A stretch of DNA of 18,981 bases from Atopobiaceae bacterium (lineage in GTDB: Bacteria > Actinomycetota > Coriobacteriia > Coriobacteriales > Atopobiaceae): contig JAFUBJ010000244.1 in the NCBI GenBank assembly GCA_017460265.1, positions 1-18,981 of the forward strand, in the 5' to 3' direction. Positions 6,245-13,594 of this stretch are shown piece by piece; the first letter of the stretch is position 1, and each line of letters begins with the position of its first letter. The notes beneath the pieces were generated by a model. It did no database searches. It was not told where the DNA came from and saw only the letters and a list, made by a program, of their open reading frames with translations. The position numbers and the translations under genes are program-made.

Positions 6245-7654
6245 CTATGCGTCAGAGAGGCGCCGCTCAAAGCGATCCTTGCCTCGTACGGTGGGAGTGC
6301 TTGTTGGGTAGGTTCCGCTGAAGCATGCGTCGCAGTACCCGTTTCCGCAGGTCAGGCAGCCAAGCTCCTCCAAGGGCAGGTAACCCAGGCTGTCGGCGCC
6401 AATCAGGGACGCGATCTCGTCCACGGTGTGCCTGCAGGCGATCAGGTGCTCCTCGGAGTCTATGTCCGTTCCGTAGAAGCAGGGATGCAGGAACGGCGGG
6501 GCGGATATGCGCATGTGGACCTCGCGCGCGCCGGCGTCACGCAGCAGCTGAACTACCCGTCTACTGGTGGTGCCCCGCACGATGGAGTCATCCACCAGTA
6601 CGACACGCTTGCCAGCGACTTCTGACTCGATGGCGGCGAGCTTGATTTTGACCTGTCCCTTTCTGTCCGTTGGGGCTATGAAGGTGCGACCGACGTATTT
6701 GTTCTTGATGAGTCCTATCCCATAGGGAATGCCGGATTTGTGGCTGAAGCCGAGAGCCGCGTCCAGCCCGGAGTCTGGTGCCCCGATGACGATGTCCGCG
6801 TCGACAGGATGGGTGCGTGCCAAGATCCTGCCCGCCTCGATGCGTGACGTATGGACCTCGACGCCGTCAATCACCGAGTCAGGCCGCGCGAAGTAGATGT
6901 ACTCAAACACGCAGGTACGCTTGGGCGCCAGTCCGCAATGCTCCCTGTGCGAGGTGACGCCGTCTTTGCTAAACACGACGATTTCCCCTGAATTGACATC
7001 GCGGATGAACGTTGCCCCCAAAGCCTGGAGTGCACAGCTCTCAGAGGCGACGGCATATATGCCATCTGGCGTCTTCCCATAGCAGAGTGGCCTGAACCCG
7101 TGGGGGTCTCGCGCACAGATGAGCTTCTGGGGAGACAAAAGGACCAATGAGTAGGCCCCTTCCAACGTATCCATGGCCCTGCTCAGCGCCTCCTCGATGG
7201 AGGGCGTCGTGAGGCGCTCTCGCGTCACAATGTAGGCGATGGTCTCGGTATCGCTCGAGCTGTGGAAAATGGCGCCCGACAGCTCGAGCGCCATTCTCAA
7301 CTCCGTTGCGTTAGACAGGTTGCCGTTGTGGGCAAGTGCCATGCGTCCCTTCTGGTGGTTGACCTCTATGGGCTGGCAGTTGGCGCGGCTATTGGAGCCT
7401 GTCGTCCCGTAGCGCACGTGCGCGACGGCCATTGTCGCGGCAGGAAGGGACTCCAGTTCTCGCTTGCCAAACACCTCGCTGACAAGGCCTAGGTCCTTAT
7501 GCGAAAAGAACACGCCATCATCGTTCACAACGATTCCGCAGCTCTCCTGTCCACGATGCTGGAGTGCCTGAAGACCGACGTAGCACAGACCGGCAACATC
7601 GACCGGCGTCGGAGCCATGACGCCAAAGACCCCACATTCCTCATGCGTACCCAT
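6245..7654 (-). CDS. purF: Amidophosphoribosyltransferase
   Basis: PurF makes 5-phosphoribosylamine from PRPP and glutamine, the first step of purine synthesis. The 469-residue protein has an N-terminal Ntn-type glutaminase domain starting after a short propeptide: MGTHEE is probably cleaved to expose C7 in ECGVFGV. HVRYGTTG (79-86) and AHNGNLSN (108-115, with the oxyanion-hole Asn-Gly) are intact. The phosphoribosyltransferase domain carries the PRPP loop VVLVDDSIVRGTTSR (351-365). Cysteines C248, C392, C441 and C444 match the [4Fe-4S] ligands of Bacillus-type PurF, so an oxygen-sensitive iron-sulfur enzyme is expected. The stop codon of asnB ends only 3 nt before this ATG and the Shine-Dalgarno is weak, so translation is probably coupled to asnB. 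No other purine genes are in the window. Confidence 0.96.
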   Translation of the reverse strand: MGTHEECGVFGVMAPTPVDVAGLCYVGLQALQHRGQESCGIVVNDDGVFFSHKDLGLVSEVFGKRELESLPAATMAVAHVRYGTTGSNSRANCQPIEVNHQKGRMALAHNGNLSNATELRMALELSGAIFHSSSDTETIAYIVTRERLTTPSIEEALSRAMDTLEGAYSLVLLSPQKLICARDPHGFRPLCYGKTPDGIYAVASESCALQALGATFIRDVNSGEIVVFSKDGVTSHREHCGLAPKRTCVFEYIYFARPDSVIDGVEVHTSRIEAGRILARTHPVDADIVIGAPDSGLDAALGFSHKSGIPYGIGLIKNKYVGRTFIAPTDRKGQVKIKLAAIESEVAGKRVVLVDDSIVRGTTSRRVVQLLRDAGAREVHMRISAPPFLHPCFYGTDIDSEEHLIACRHTVDEIASLIGADSLGYLPLEELGCLTCGNGYCDACFSGTYPTSTPTVRGKDRFERRLSDA

Positions 7655-7657
7655 GCG

Positions 7658-9241
7658 TCACGCCCCGCTCTCGCCGTAGTTGGAAAGCACACGCGCCGAG
7701 GGGTCATCGACGTTGCAGCCCTCCCATGATCGGTTGGGCATCCAGAAGCCGGCCACCATCTGCGCCTGACCGGGGTAGTGCCTCTCAAAGAGCTCGCGGT
7801 AGAGGAGCGACTCCTTGGTGAAGGGCTGGGCAAACGGGTAGTCCTGCCGCTTCACCTCGAATTCCTCATCCGTGTAGCGACGCTCGGCGTACTCCTTGAG
7901 GTAGTCCACCATGGAATGACCCACCGCGTCAGAGAAGGCAGCCTTCTCGCGCCAGAGGATGCTGCCGGGCAGAAGCCCTGTGCCCTCGAAGGCATGGCGC
8001 AGCAGGTATTTGCCCTTTCCGTAGGTGTTGAGTTTGAGCTTGGGGTCAAGCGCCATCACGTAGCGCACGAAGGCAAGGTCGCCAAAGGGTACACGCGCCT
8101 CCAAGGAGTTGACCGAGATGCAGCGGTCGGCACGCAGGACGTCGTACATGTGGAGCTCACGCAGGCGCTTCTCCGCCTCCTGTTGGAAGGCGTCTGCCGA
8201 GGGGGCAAAGTCTGTGTACTTGTAGCCAAAGAGCTCGTCAGATATCTCGCCGGTGAGCAAGACGCGGATGTTGGTGCGTTCGTGGATGTACTTGCAGACG
8301 AGGTACATGCCCATGCTGGCGCGGATGGTGGTGATGTCGTAGGTGCCCAGGAGCGCGATGACGTCCTCCAGCGAACCAATGACCTCCTCAGGCGTCATGG
8401 TCACCTCAGTGTGGTGGCTTCCGATGAACGCGGCCGTCTCCCGTGCGTACTTGAGGTCGATGGGATCCTCCTCCATGCCGATTGCGAAGGTCTCGAGGGG
8501 TGCGTCAAGCTCCCTCGCCGCGATGGCGCAGACGAGCGACGAGTCGAGCCCGCCGGAGAGCAGGAACCCGATGCGTGCATCTGAGACCAGGCGCTTGCGC
8601 ACGCCGGCCAAGAGCCTCTCGCGGATGGTGGCGCAGGCGGTCTCAAGATCGTCATGGCAGACCGCATCGACCTTCGCGATGTCGCAATAGCAGAAAAAGC
8701 GTCCGTCTTGCCAATAATGTCCTGGTGGGAAGGGGAGGATGGTATCTACGAGCCCGACGAGGTTCTTGGCCTCGCTTGCAAAGACGATGCTGCCGCGACG
8801 GTCGAAGCCGTAGTAGAGCGGCCTGATGCCGATGGGGTCACGCGCCGCGACAAAGCCCTCCGTTGCCGCGTCATAGATGATGCAGGCAAACTCGGCATCG
8901 AGCTGCGCGAAGAGGTCGGTGCCATATTCACGCCAGAGCGGAAGCAAGATCTCGCAGTCGCTGTCGCTCTTGAAGGAATACCCCTTCGCACGGAGGCCTT
9001 CCCGCACGTCCTCGAATCCGTATAGCTCCCCGTTGCACACCACGTAGCTACCGTCGAGCTCGAACGGTTGCATGCCCGAAGAAGTGAGGCCCATGATGGA
9101 GAGCCGATGAAAGCCGAGCAGGCCGTGGCCCGTGTCGATGACGCGCGAGCAGTCGGGTCCACGAGAGACTGTTCGCTCAAAGCCTTCCATGAAGACGCCG
9201 AGGTCCACGTCAGCGCCAGAGTAACCCATGATGGAGCACAT
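7658..9241 (-). CDS. asnB: Glutamine-hydrolysing asparagine synthetase
   Basis: AsnB transfers glutamine nitrogen to aspartate with ATP to form asparagine. The start is fixed by chemistry: after Met removal C2 (MCSIMGYSG) is the nucleophile of the N-terminal glutaminase domain (about 1-190), which also has RGPDCS (27-32), FHRLSIMG (44-51) and CNGELYG (69-75). The synthetase domain has the pyrophosphate loop LLSGGLDSS (227-235) and LEARVPFGD (380-388). The second ATP-site motif, often GEGSDE, is GEISDELFGYKY here (331-342). At 527 residues it is near the usual 520-560. An AGAAGGG site lies 8 nt before the ATG, just after a strong hairpin that separates it from glnA. It is followed 3 nt later by purF. 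AsnB is a better fit than an AsnO/AsnH-type amidotransferase, but the exact acceptor is inferred. Confidence 0.93.
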   Translation of the reverse strand: MCSIMGYSGADVDLGVFMEGFERTVSRGPDCSRVIDTGHGLLGFHRLSIMGLTSSGMQPFELDGSYVVCNGELYGFEDVREGLRAKGYSFKSDSDCEILLPLWREYGTDLFAQLDAEFACIIYDAATEGFVAARDPIGIRPLYYGFDRRGSIVFASEAKNLVGLVDTILPFPPGHYWQDGRFFCYCDIAKVDAVCHDDLETACATIRERLLAGVRKRLVSDARIGFLLSGGLDSSLVCAIAARELDAPLETFAIGMEEDPIDLKYARETAAFIGSHHTEVTMTPEEVIGSLEDVIALLGTYDITTIRASMGMYLVCKYIHERTNIRVLLTGEISDELFGYKYTDFAPSADAFQQEAEKRLRELHMYDVLRADRCISVNSLEARVPFGDLAFVRYVMALDPKLKLNTYGKGKYLLRHAFEGTGLLPGSILWREKAAFSDAVGHSMVDYLKEYAERRYTDEEFEVKRQDYPFAQPFTKESLLYRELFERHYPGQAQMVAGFWMPNRSWEGCNVDDPSARVLSNYGESGA

Positions 9242-9263
9242 GACATTAGCCCTTCTCCTTCAA

Positions 9264-9307
9264 TGCGCAAGGCGGGCGCAACGTTTCCGCTGCGCCCGCC
9301 TTGCGCA
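9264..9307 (-). terminator. Perfect 17-bp hairpin between glnA and asnB
   Basis: TGCGCAAGGCGGGCGCA and TGCGCCCGCCTTGCGCA pair perfectly over 17 bp around a 10-nt loop. The stem begins 9 nt after the glnA stop. It is followed on the minus strand by TTGAAGGAGAAGGG, the asnB ribosome binding region, not a T-run. It may be a leaky terminator lowering asnB-purF relative to glnA, an mRNA 3'-end stabiliser for glnA, or a structure affecting asnB translation. The structure is certain as a repeat; its role is inferred. Confidence 0.6.
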
Positions 9308-9316
9308 CGGATTTCC

Positions 9317-11407
9317 TTACACGTAGAAGAGCATCTGGTTATAGCTGGGGACGGGCCACCAGTCCTCGCCGCACAGGCGCTCCATGGCGTCAACCGCGGA
9401 ACGCAGGGCGTCCATGGCGGGGATGACCTCGTCACGGCAGAGTGCGCAGCACTCGGTGGGATTGGCCTTGGAGGCGGCGTGGGACGCAAGCTCCTCAAGC
9501 CTTGCCGTGAGCTTGTACACCTCGTCGATACCTGCGGTGATCATTTCCACGACATCCTTCTCGGCCTTGCCCGCGATGCCCAGACCGGCCTTGGTGGCGA
9601 CGGTCTCTGCCAGCTCACCCGAGTAGCTCATGAGGGCAGGGAGGTACATGTGGCGTGCCATGTACGTCATGGTGTTCGCCTCGATGTTGATGAGCTTGGC
9701 GTACTGCTCCGACTTGGCAACATAGCGTGCGTGCAGCTCGGCCTCGTTCAGGACCCCATACTTCTCGAAGAGGGCGATGTTGTCGGGGTCCATGAGGGCG
9801 CCGAGGGCGTCAGGTGTGGTCTTGAGGTTGGGCAGGCCGCGCCTTATGGCCTCTTCCTCCCAATCGGGGGAGTAGCCGTTGCCATCGAAGATGATGCGCT
9901 GGTGGTCGCGGAAGGTGTGGCGCACGAAGCGCATGGCCACCTGCGTGAAGGGCTCGTCAGAGCGGGCGGCCACATAGTCGCAGAAGCGTTCGCACTGCTC
10001 GGCCACCGCGGTGTTCAGGACCACGTTGGGGTCGGACAGGTTCTGCTGGCTTCCGCACATGCGGAACTCGAACTTGTTGCCGGTGAAGGCGAAGGGAGAG
10101 GTGCGGTTGCGGTCGGTGTTGTCGCGCAGCACCGCTGGCAGCTGCGGGATGCCCAGGTCGATGAGCTCACGCTCCGCGACGTCGGCGTGCTCCTTGTGGA
10201 TCAGTGCCTCGACGACCGGGGAGAGATTGTCTCCCAGGAAGATGGAGACGATGGCTGGCGGTGCCTCGTTTGCGCCCAGGCGGTGGTCGTTTCCGGCAGA
10301 GGCGACGGACATGCGCATGAGGTCAGCGTGCTCGTCGACGGCTGCCACCAGGCAGGCGAGGAACACGAGGAACTGCAGGTTGTGCTCGGGGTCGGGGCCG
10401 GGCTCAAGGAGGTTCTTGTCGTCAGCGCTGATGGACCAGTTGTTGTGCTTGCCTGAGCCGTTGACGTACTCGAACGGCTTCTCGTGTTGTAGGCAGACGA
10501 GCCCGTGATGGCTGGCCAGGAGGCGCATCTTCTCCATGGTGAGGAGGTTGTCGTCCACAGCCGTGGAGCCTTTCTCGAAGACAGGCGCGAGCTCGTGCTG
10601 GCAGGGCGCGACCTCGTTGTGCTTGGTCTTCGCGGGGATGCCGAGCTTCCAGAGCTCGTCGTCGAGCTCCTTCATGAATTCGCTGACGGTGGGTCGGATG
10701 GCGCCGAAGTAGTGCTCCTCAAGCTCCTGGCCTTTGGCCGGCGCGCAGCCAAAGAGCGTGCGACCGGTAAGGATGAGGTCTGGGCGGGCCTTGTAGTCCT
10801 CCTCCTTGATGAGGAAGTACTCCTGCTCGGGGCCGACGGTGGTGAAGACGCGTTTTGGTTCGCGACCAAACAGGGCTAGCACGCGCTTGGCCTGCACCTC
10901 GAGGGCGTTTTGGGAGCGCAGCAACGGGGTCTTCTTGTCGAGCGCCTCTCCGGTGTAGGAGATGAACGCCGTGGGGATGCAGAGCACCTCGTCCTTGATG
11001 AAGGCGGGGCTCATGGGATCCCACACGGTGTAGCCGCGCGCCTCGAAGGTGGCGCGCAAGCCGCCAGAGGGGAACGAGGAGGCGTCAGGTTCGCCCTGCA
11101 CGAGCTCCTTGCCGCTGAAGGCCATGAGGATCGAGCCATCAGAGCGCGGCGTCAGGAAGCCGTCGTGCTTCTCCGACGTGATGCCCGTCAGCGGCTGGAA
11201 CCAGTGCGTGAAGTGTGTGGCGCCCTTCTCCAGCGCCCACTCCTTCATGGCGTGCGCCACCTCGTTGGCGATGTCGAGGTCAAGGGGCGCTCCATCGTCG
11301 ATGACCTGTTTGAGCTCCTTGTACGTGGGCCTGGAAAGGCGCTCCTGCATGTCCGCGTCGGTGAAGAGCAGCTCTCCCCACTCCGCAGTGACCTTGTCTT
11401 GGGCCAT
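9317..11407 (-). CDS. glnA: Glutamine synthetase type III
   Basis: This enzyme makes glutamine from glutamate, ammonium and ATP. It is the long type III form (often called GlnN): 696 residues from the chosen start against about 450-475 for type I. Type III signatures are GATHFTHWFQPLTG (62-75), TVGPEQEYFLI (190-200) and KTKHNEVAPCQHELAP (260-275). NGSGKHNNWS (316-325) and FTGNKFEFRMCGS (441-453) line the active site. The C-terminus ends in SYNQMLFYV. The ATG at 11407 (MAQDKVTAEW) is preferred because AAGGGAG lies 7 nt upstream; a start at 11431 would add 8 residues and overlap that site. The type I adenylylation tyrosine region is not recognisable, so control is probably transcriptional or by feedback. 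A 182-nt gap lies upstream and a strong hairpin lies downstream before asnB. Confidence 0.96.
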   Translation of the reverse strand: MAQDKVTAEWGELLFTDADMQERLSRPTYKELKQVIDDGAPLDLDIANEVAHAMKEWALEKGATHFTHWFQPLTGITSEKHDGFLTPRSDGSILMAFSGKELVQGEPDASSFPSGGLRATFEARGYTVWDPMSPAFIKDEVLCIPTAFISYTGEALDKKTPLLRSQNALEVQAKRVLALFGREPKRVFTTVGPEQEYFLIKEEDYKARPDLILTGRTLFGCAPAKGQELEEHYFGAIRPTVSEFMKELDDELWKLGIPAKTKHNEVAPCQHELAPVFEKGSTAVDDNLLTMEKMRLLASHHGLVCLQHEKPFEYVNGSGKHNNWSISADDKNLLEPGPDPEHNLQFLVFLACLVAAVDEHADLMRMSVASAGNDHRLGANEAPPAIVSIFLGDNLSPVVEALIHKEHADVAERELIDLGIPQLPAVLRDNTDRNRTSPFAFTGNKFEFRMCGSQQNLSDPNVVLNTAVAEQCERFCDYVAARSDEPFTQVAMRFVRHTFRDHQRIIFDGNGYSPDWEEEAIRRGLPNLKTTPDALGALMDPDNIALFEKYGVLNEAELHARYVAKSEQYAKLINIEANTMTYMARHMYLPALMSYSGELAETVATKAGLGIAGKAEKDVVEMITAGIDEVYKLTARLEELASHAASKANPTECCALCRDEVIPAMDALRSAVDAMERLCGEDWWPVPSYNQMLFYV

Positions 11408-11589
11408 GGCAAATCTCCCTTCTTGAACCATGCGCTTGTGTGGCGCATCAAGTGACGCACATGAGACTACCTGCGCTTTATTTCCCTGAAGTGAGAGGTC
11501 GTGCCGTGCTTGACGGCAAATGTGTTAAGGCAAGATTGCACCAACGTAGCATCTGGATTTCGGCGTCCGCCGTTGCTCGTCGCAGGGCT
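11408..11589 (-). promoter_or_regulatory. dapL-glnA intergenic region
   Basis: This 182-nt gap should hold the glnA promoter if glnA is expressed apart from gltBD-dapFL. I see the ribosome binding site (11415-11421) and a small 6-bp hairpin (11502-11518, TGCCGT/ACGGCA with a 5-nt loop). I do not see a convincing promoter pair, a known glutamine riboswitch or a T-box. Confidence 0.35.
11415..11421 (-). promoter_or_regulatory. Ribosome binding site that fixes the glutamine synthetase start
   Basis: AAGGGAG lies 7 nt before the ATG at 11407. The upstream in-frame ATG at 11431 would place this site inside the coding sequence, so the 696-residue form is chosen. Confidence 0.65.
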
Positions 11590-12774
11590 CTACGAAAGCA
11601 GGTCAAGCAGCCTGCGCGCTGCTTCCTGCGTATCCTCGCGGTTCCCGAAGGTGGAGAAGCGGAAGTATCCCTTGCCGCATGCGCCAAAGCCCTCGCCTGG
11701 CGTGCCCACGACCTGCGCCTCGTTGAGCAGGTAGTCAAAGAACTCCCAGCCGCCCATGCCGTCCGGGCACTCAATCCATAGGTACGGGGCGTTCCTTCCA
11801 CCGCAGTACCAGATGCCCGCCTGATCGAGCGCCTGCATGAGGATGCGCGCGTTCTCCTTGTAGTAGTGCAGGTTCTCCCGTATCTGACGTTGGCCCTCGG
11901 ACGTGAAGACGGCGGCTCCACCACGCTGGATGACGTACGAGACGCCGTTGGTCTTGGTGGTGCGGTTGCGCACCCACATGTCGTTCATGCTCATGCCCGC
12001 GCGCATGAGCGTCTTGGGCACCACCGTGTAGCCAAGCCGCGTACCCGTGAAGCCTGCGGTCTTGGAGAGGGAGCAGATCTCGATGGCGCAGGTCTTTGCT
12101 CCATCGATCTCCATGATGGAATGAGGGAGGTCTGGATCCTCTATAAATGCCTCGTAGGCTGCATCAAACAGGATGATCGAGCCATGTTCGTTGGCAAAGT
12201 CCACCCAGTGCTGCAGCTGCGTCCGACTGAAGGTCGCGCCGGTGGGGTTGTTGGGCGAGCACAGGTAGATGAGGTCTGCCAGAGTCTCCTCGCTAGGCTC
12301 GGGCAGGAAGCCGTCACCCTTGCTCGAAGGCAGGTGGACGATGGTGCGGCCCGCCATGACATTGGCGTCCACGTAGGCGGGATAGGCGGGCTCAATGACA
12401 AGGGCAGCGCTTGAGCGGTCAAAGAGGTCGAGGATGTCGCCCAGCTCGTCGCTCGCCCCGCTGGAGACAAAGACCTCATCGGGCGAGAGCTCGACCCCGC
12501 GCGTGTGGTAGTGCGCGGCGATCGCTTCGCGGAGGAAGGGCGCCCCGCACTCGGGGAGATAGCCTTGAAAGCGGTCTTTGTCTGCCTGGTCATTCACCGC
12601 CTGGTGGAGGGCCGCGATGACCGCGTCGCACAGCGGAAGGGACACATCGCCAATGCCCATGCGCAGTAGATGCGCGTCTGGATGGCACGCCTGATAGTCG
12701 CTCACCTTCTGTGCGATGCGCGCGAAGAGGTACGAGTCCTTGAGCTCTGCATAGTGGTGGTTGGGCGTGATCAC
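11590..12774 (-). CDS. dapL: LL-diaminopimelate aminotransferase
   Basis: DapL converts tetrahydrodipicolinate directly to LL-diaminopimelate with glutamate as donor, bypassing the acyl-intermediate steps of lysine and peptidoglycan synthesis. The 394-residue protein is a class I/II PLP enzyme. DapL-type stretches are YAELKDSYLFARIA (8-21), LRMGIGDVSLPL (37-48), YPAYVDANVMAGR (131-143), LCSPNNPTGA (171-180), FDAAYEAFIEDPDLPHSI (203-220) and SLSKTAGFTGTRLGYTVVPK (235-254) with the Schiff-base lysine K238. The motif usually close to GYGPEQGY is GYLPECGAP here (71-79). The start is GTG (12774-12772), overlapping the dapF TGA by 4 nt (GTGA), so translation is coupled to dapF. Immediate linkage to the epimerase acting next in the pathway strongly supports the assignment. 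Confidence 0.94.
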   Translation of the reverse strand: MITPNHHYAELKDSYLFARIAQKVSDYQACHPDAHLLRMGIGDVSLPLCDAVIAALHQAVNDQADKDRFQGYLPECGAPFLREAIAAHYHTRGVELSPDEVFVSSGASDELGDILDLFDRSSAALVIEPAYPAYVDANVMAGRTIVHLPSSKGDGFLPEPSEETLADLIYLCSPNNPTGATFSRTQLQHWVDFANEHGSIILFDAAYEAFIEDPDLPHSIMEIDGAKTCAIEICSLSKTAGFTGTRLGYTVVPKTLMRAGMSMNDMWVRNRTTKTNGVSYVIQRGGAAVFTSEGQRQIRENLHYYKENARILMQALDQAGIWYCGGRNAPYLWIECPDGMGGWEFFDYLLNEAQVVGTPGEGFGACGKGYFRFSTFGNREDTQEAARRLLDLLS

Positions 12775-13580
12775 AGGGCAACCTCCCCTTCGTAGACGGT
12801 GGTGGCGGGGCCAGTCATGAGCGCCTCGCCGTTCGCTTGTACGGTTATCTGCAGCTCCCCGCCGTCAAGCCGCACGGTGATGGGCTCGTCTGCGAGGCAG
12901 AGGCCCTTGCTGACGGCCGCGGCAGCCGACGCGCAGGCGCCCGTGCCACAGGCCAAAGTGACGCCGCTCCCGCGCTCCCACACGCGCATGCGCAGCTCGT
13001 GAGACGAGAGTACCTGCACGAACTCGGCGTTGACACCGCCAGGGAAGGACACGTGATGCTCGATGCGTGGCCCCAGTGTGGCTAGGGGAACCGTCTCGGC
13101 GTCGGGCACGAAGAAGACCGCGTGGGGGTTGCCCACATCGACCGGCGTGCAGACCAGTGTGGTGTCCTCATCGTGTGGCTCAACCTGTATGACCAGGTCA
13201 TCGTTCACAGTAACGTGGCCCATGCTTACGGTTGCTCCGCATGCCTTGCCGTCCTGTATCTGCAGCACGAGGTGCTTGATGCCCGAGAGAGTGTCGACAT
13301 CGATGGCGGCCTTGTCGGTCAGCCCCTTGTCGTAAACGTACTTGCCCACGCAGCGGATGCCGTTTCCGCACATCAGGGCCTCGCTGCCGTCGGCATTGAA
13401 GATGCGCATCGTGAAGTCCGCGGCGGGTGATGTGGAGGGCGTGATGAAGATCATCCCATCTGACCCTGCGCCAAAGTGACGGTCAGACAGGCAAATGGAG
13501 AGCTCGGCAACGTTGGCAGGGACCTCTCCATAGACGTAGAGGTAGTCATTGCCCAGGCCGTGCATCTTGGTGAAGCGCAT
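12771..13580 (-). CDS. dapF: Diaminopimelate epimerase
   Basis: DapF interconverts LL- and meso-diaminopimelate, the product of DapL, without a cofactor. The 269-residue protein has the family N-terminus MRFTKMHGLGNDYLYV, the first catalytic cysteine C71 in ALMCGNGIRC and the second, C211, in TLACGTGACA. GVNAEFVQV (182-190) and ERGSGVTLACG (202-212) are also typical. The start at 13580 is chosen over the open frame start at 13631 because GGGAGG (13589-13594) lies 8 nt upstream and the extension is arginine-rich and not family-like. Its ribosome binding site directly abuts the gltD stop, and its last 4 nt overlap the dapL start. Confidence 0.96.
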   Translation of the reverse strand: MRFTKMHGLGNDYLYVYGEVPANVAELSICLSDRHFGAGSDGMIFITPSTSPAADFTMRIFNADGSEALMCGNGIRCVGKYVYDKGLTDKAAIDVDTLSGIKHLVLQIQDGKACGATVSMGHVTVNDDLVIQVEPHDEDTTLVCTPVDVGNPHAVFFVPDAETVPLATLGPRIEHHVSFPGGVNAEFVQVLSSHELRMRVWERGSGVTLACGTGACASAAAAVSKGLCLADEPITVRLDGGELQITVQANGEALMTGPATTVYEGEVAL

Positions 13581-13588
13581 GTGCGGAA

Positions 13589-13594
13589 CCTCCC
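13589..13594 (-). promoter_or_regulatory. Ribosome binding site that fixes the dapF start
   Basis: GGGAGG lies 8 nt before the ATG at 13580 and directly follows the gltD stop codon, which points to co-transcription of gltD and dapF. Confidence 0.65.

Noticed and set aside
9068..10456. Plus-strand open frame of 462 codons opposite glnA and asnB
   Set aside because: Antisense shadow of two intact conserved genes, with no ribosome binding site context or recognisable domain.
11502..11518. 6-bp hairpin TGCCGT/ACGGCA upstream of glnA as a terminator
   Set aside because: The stem is short and no T-run follows on the minus strand; such a repeat is expected by chance at this GC content.
11408..11589. 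Glutamine riboswitch or T-box leader upstream of glnA
   Set aside because: No T-box sequence or specifier-like stem, and nothing resembling the compact glnA RNA motif could be recognised.
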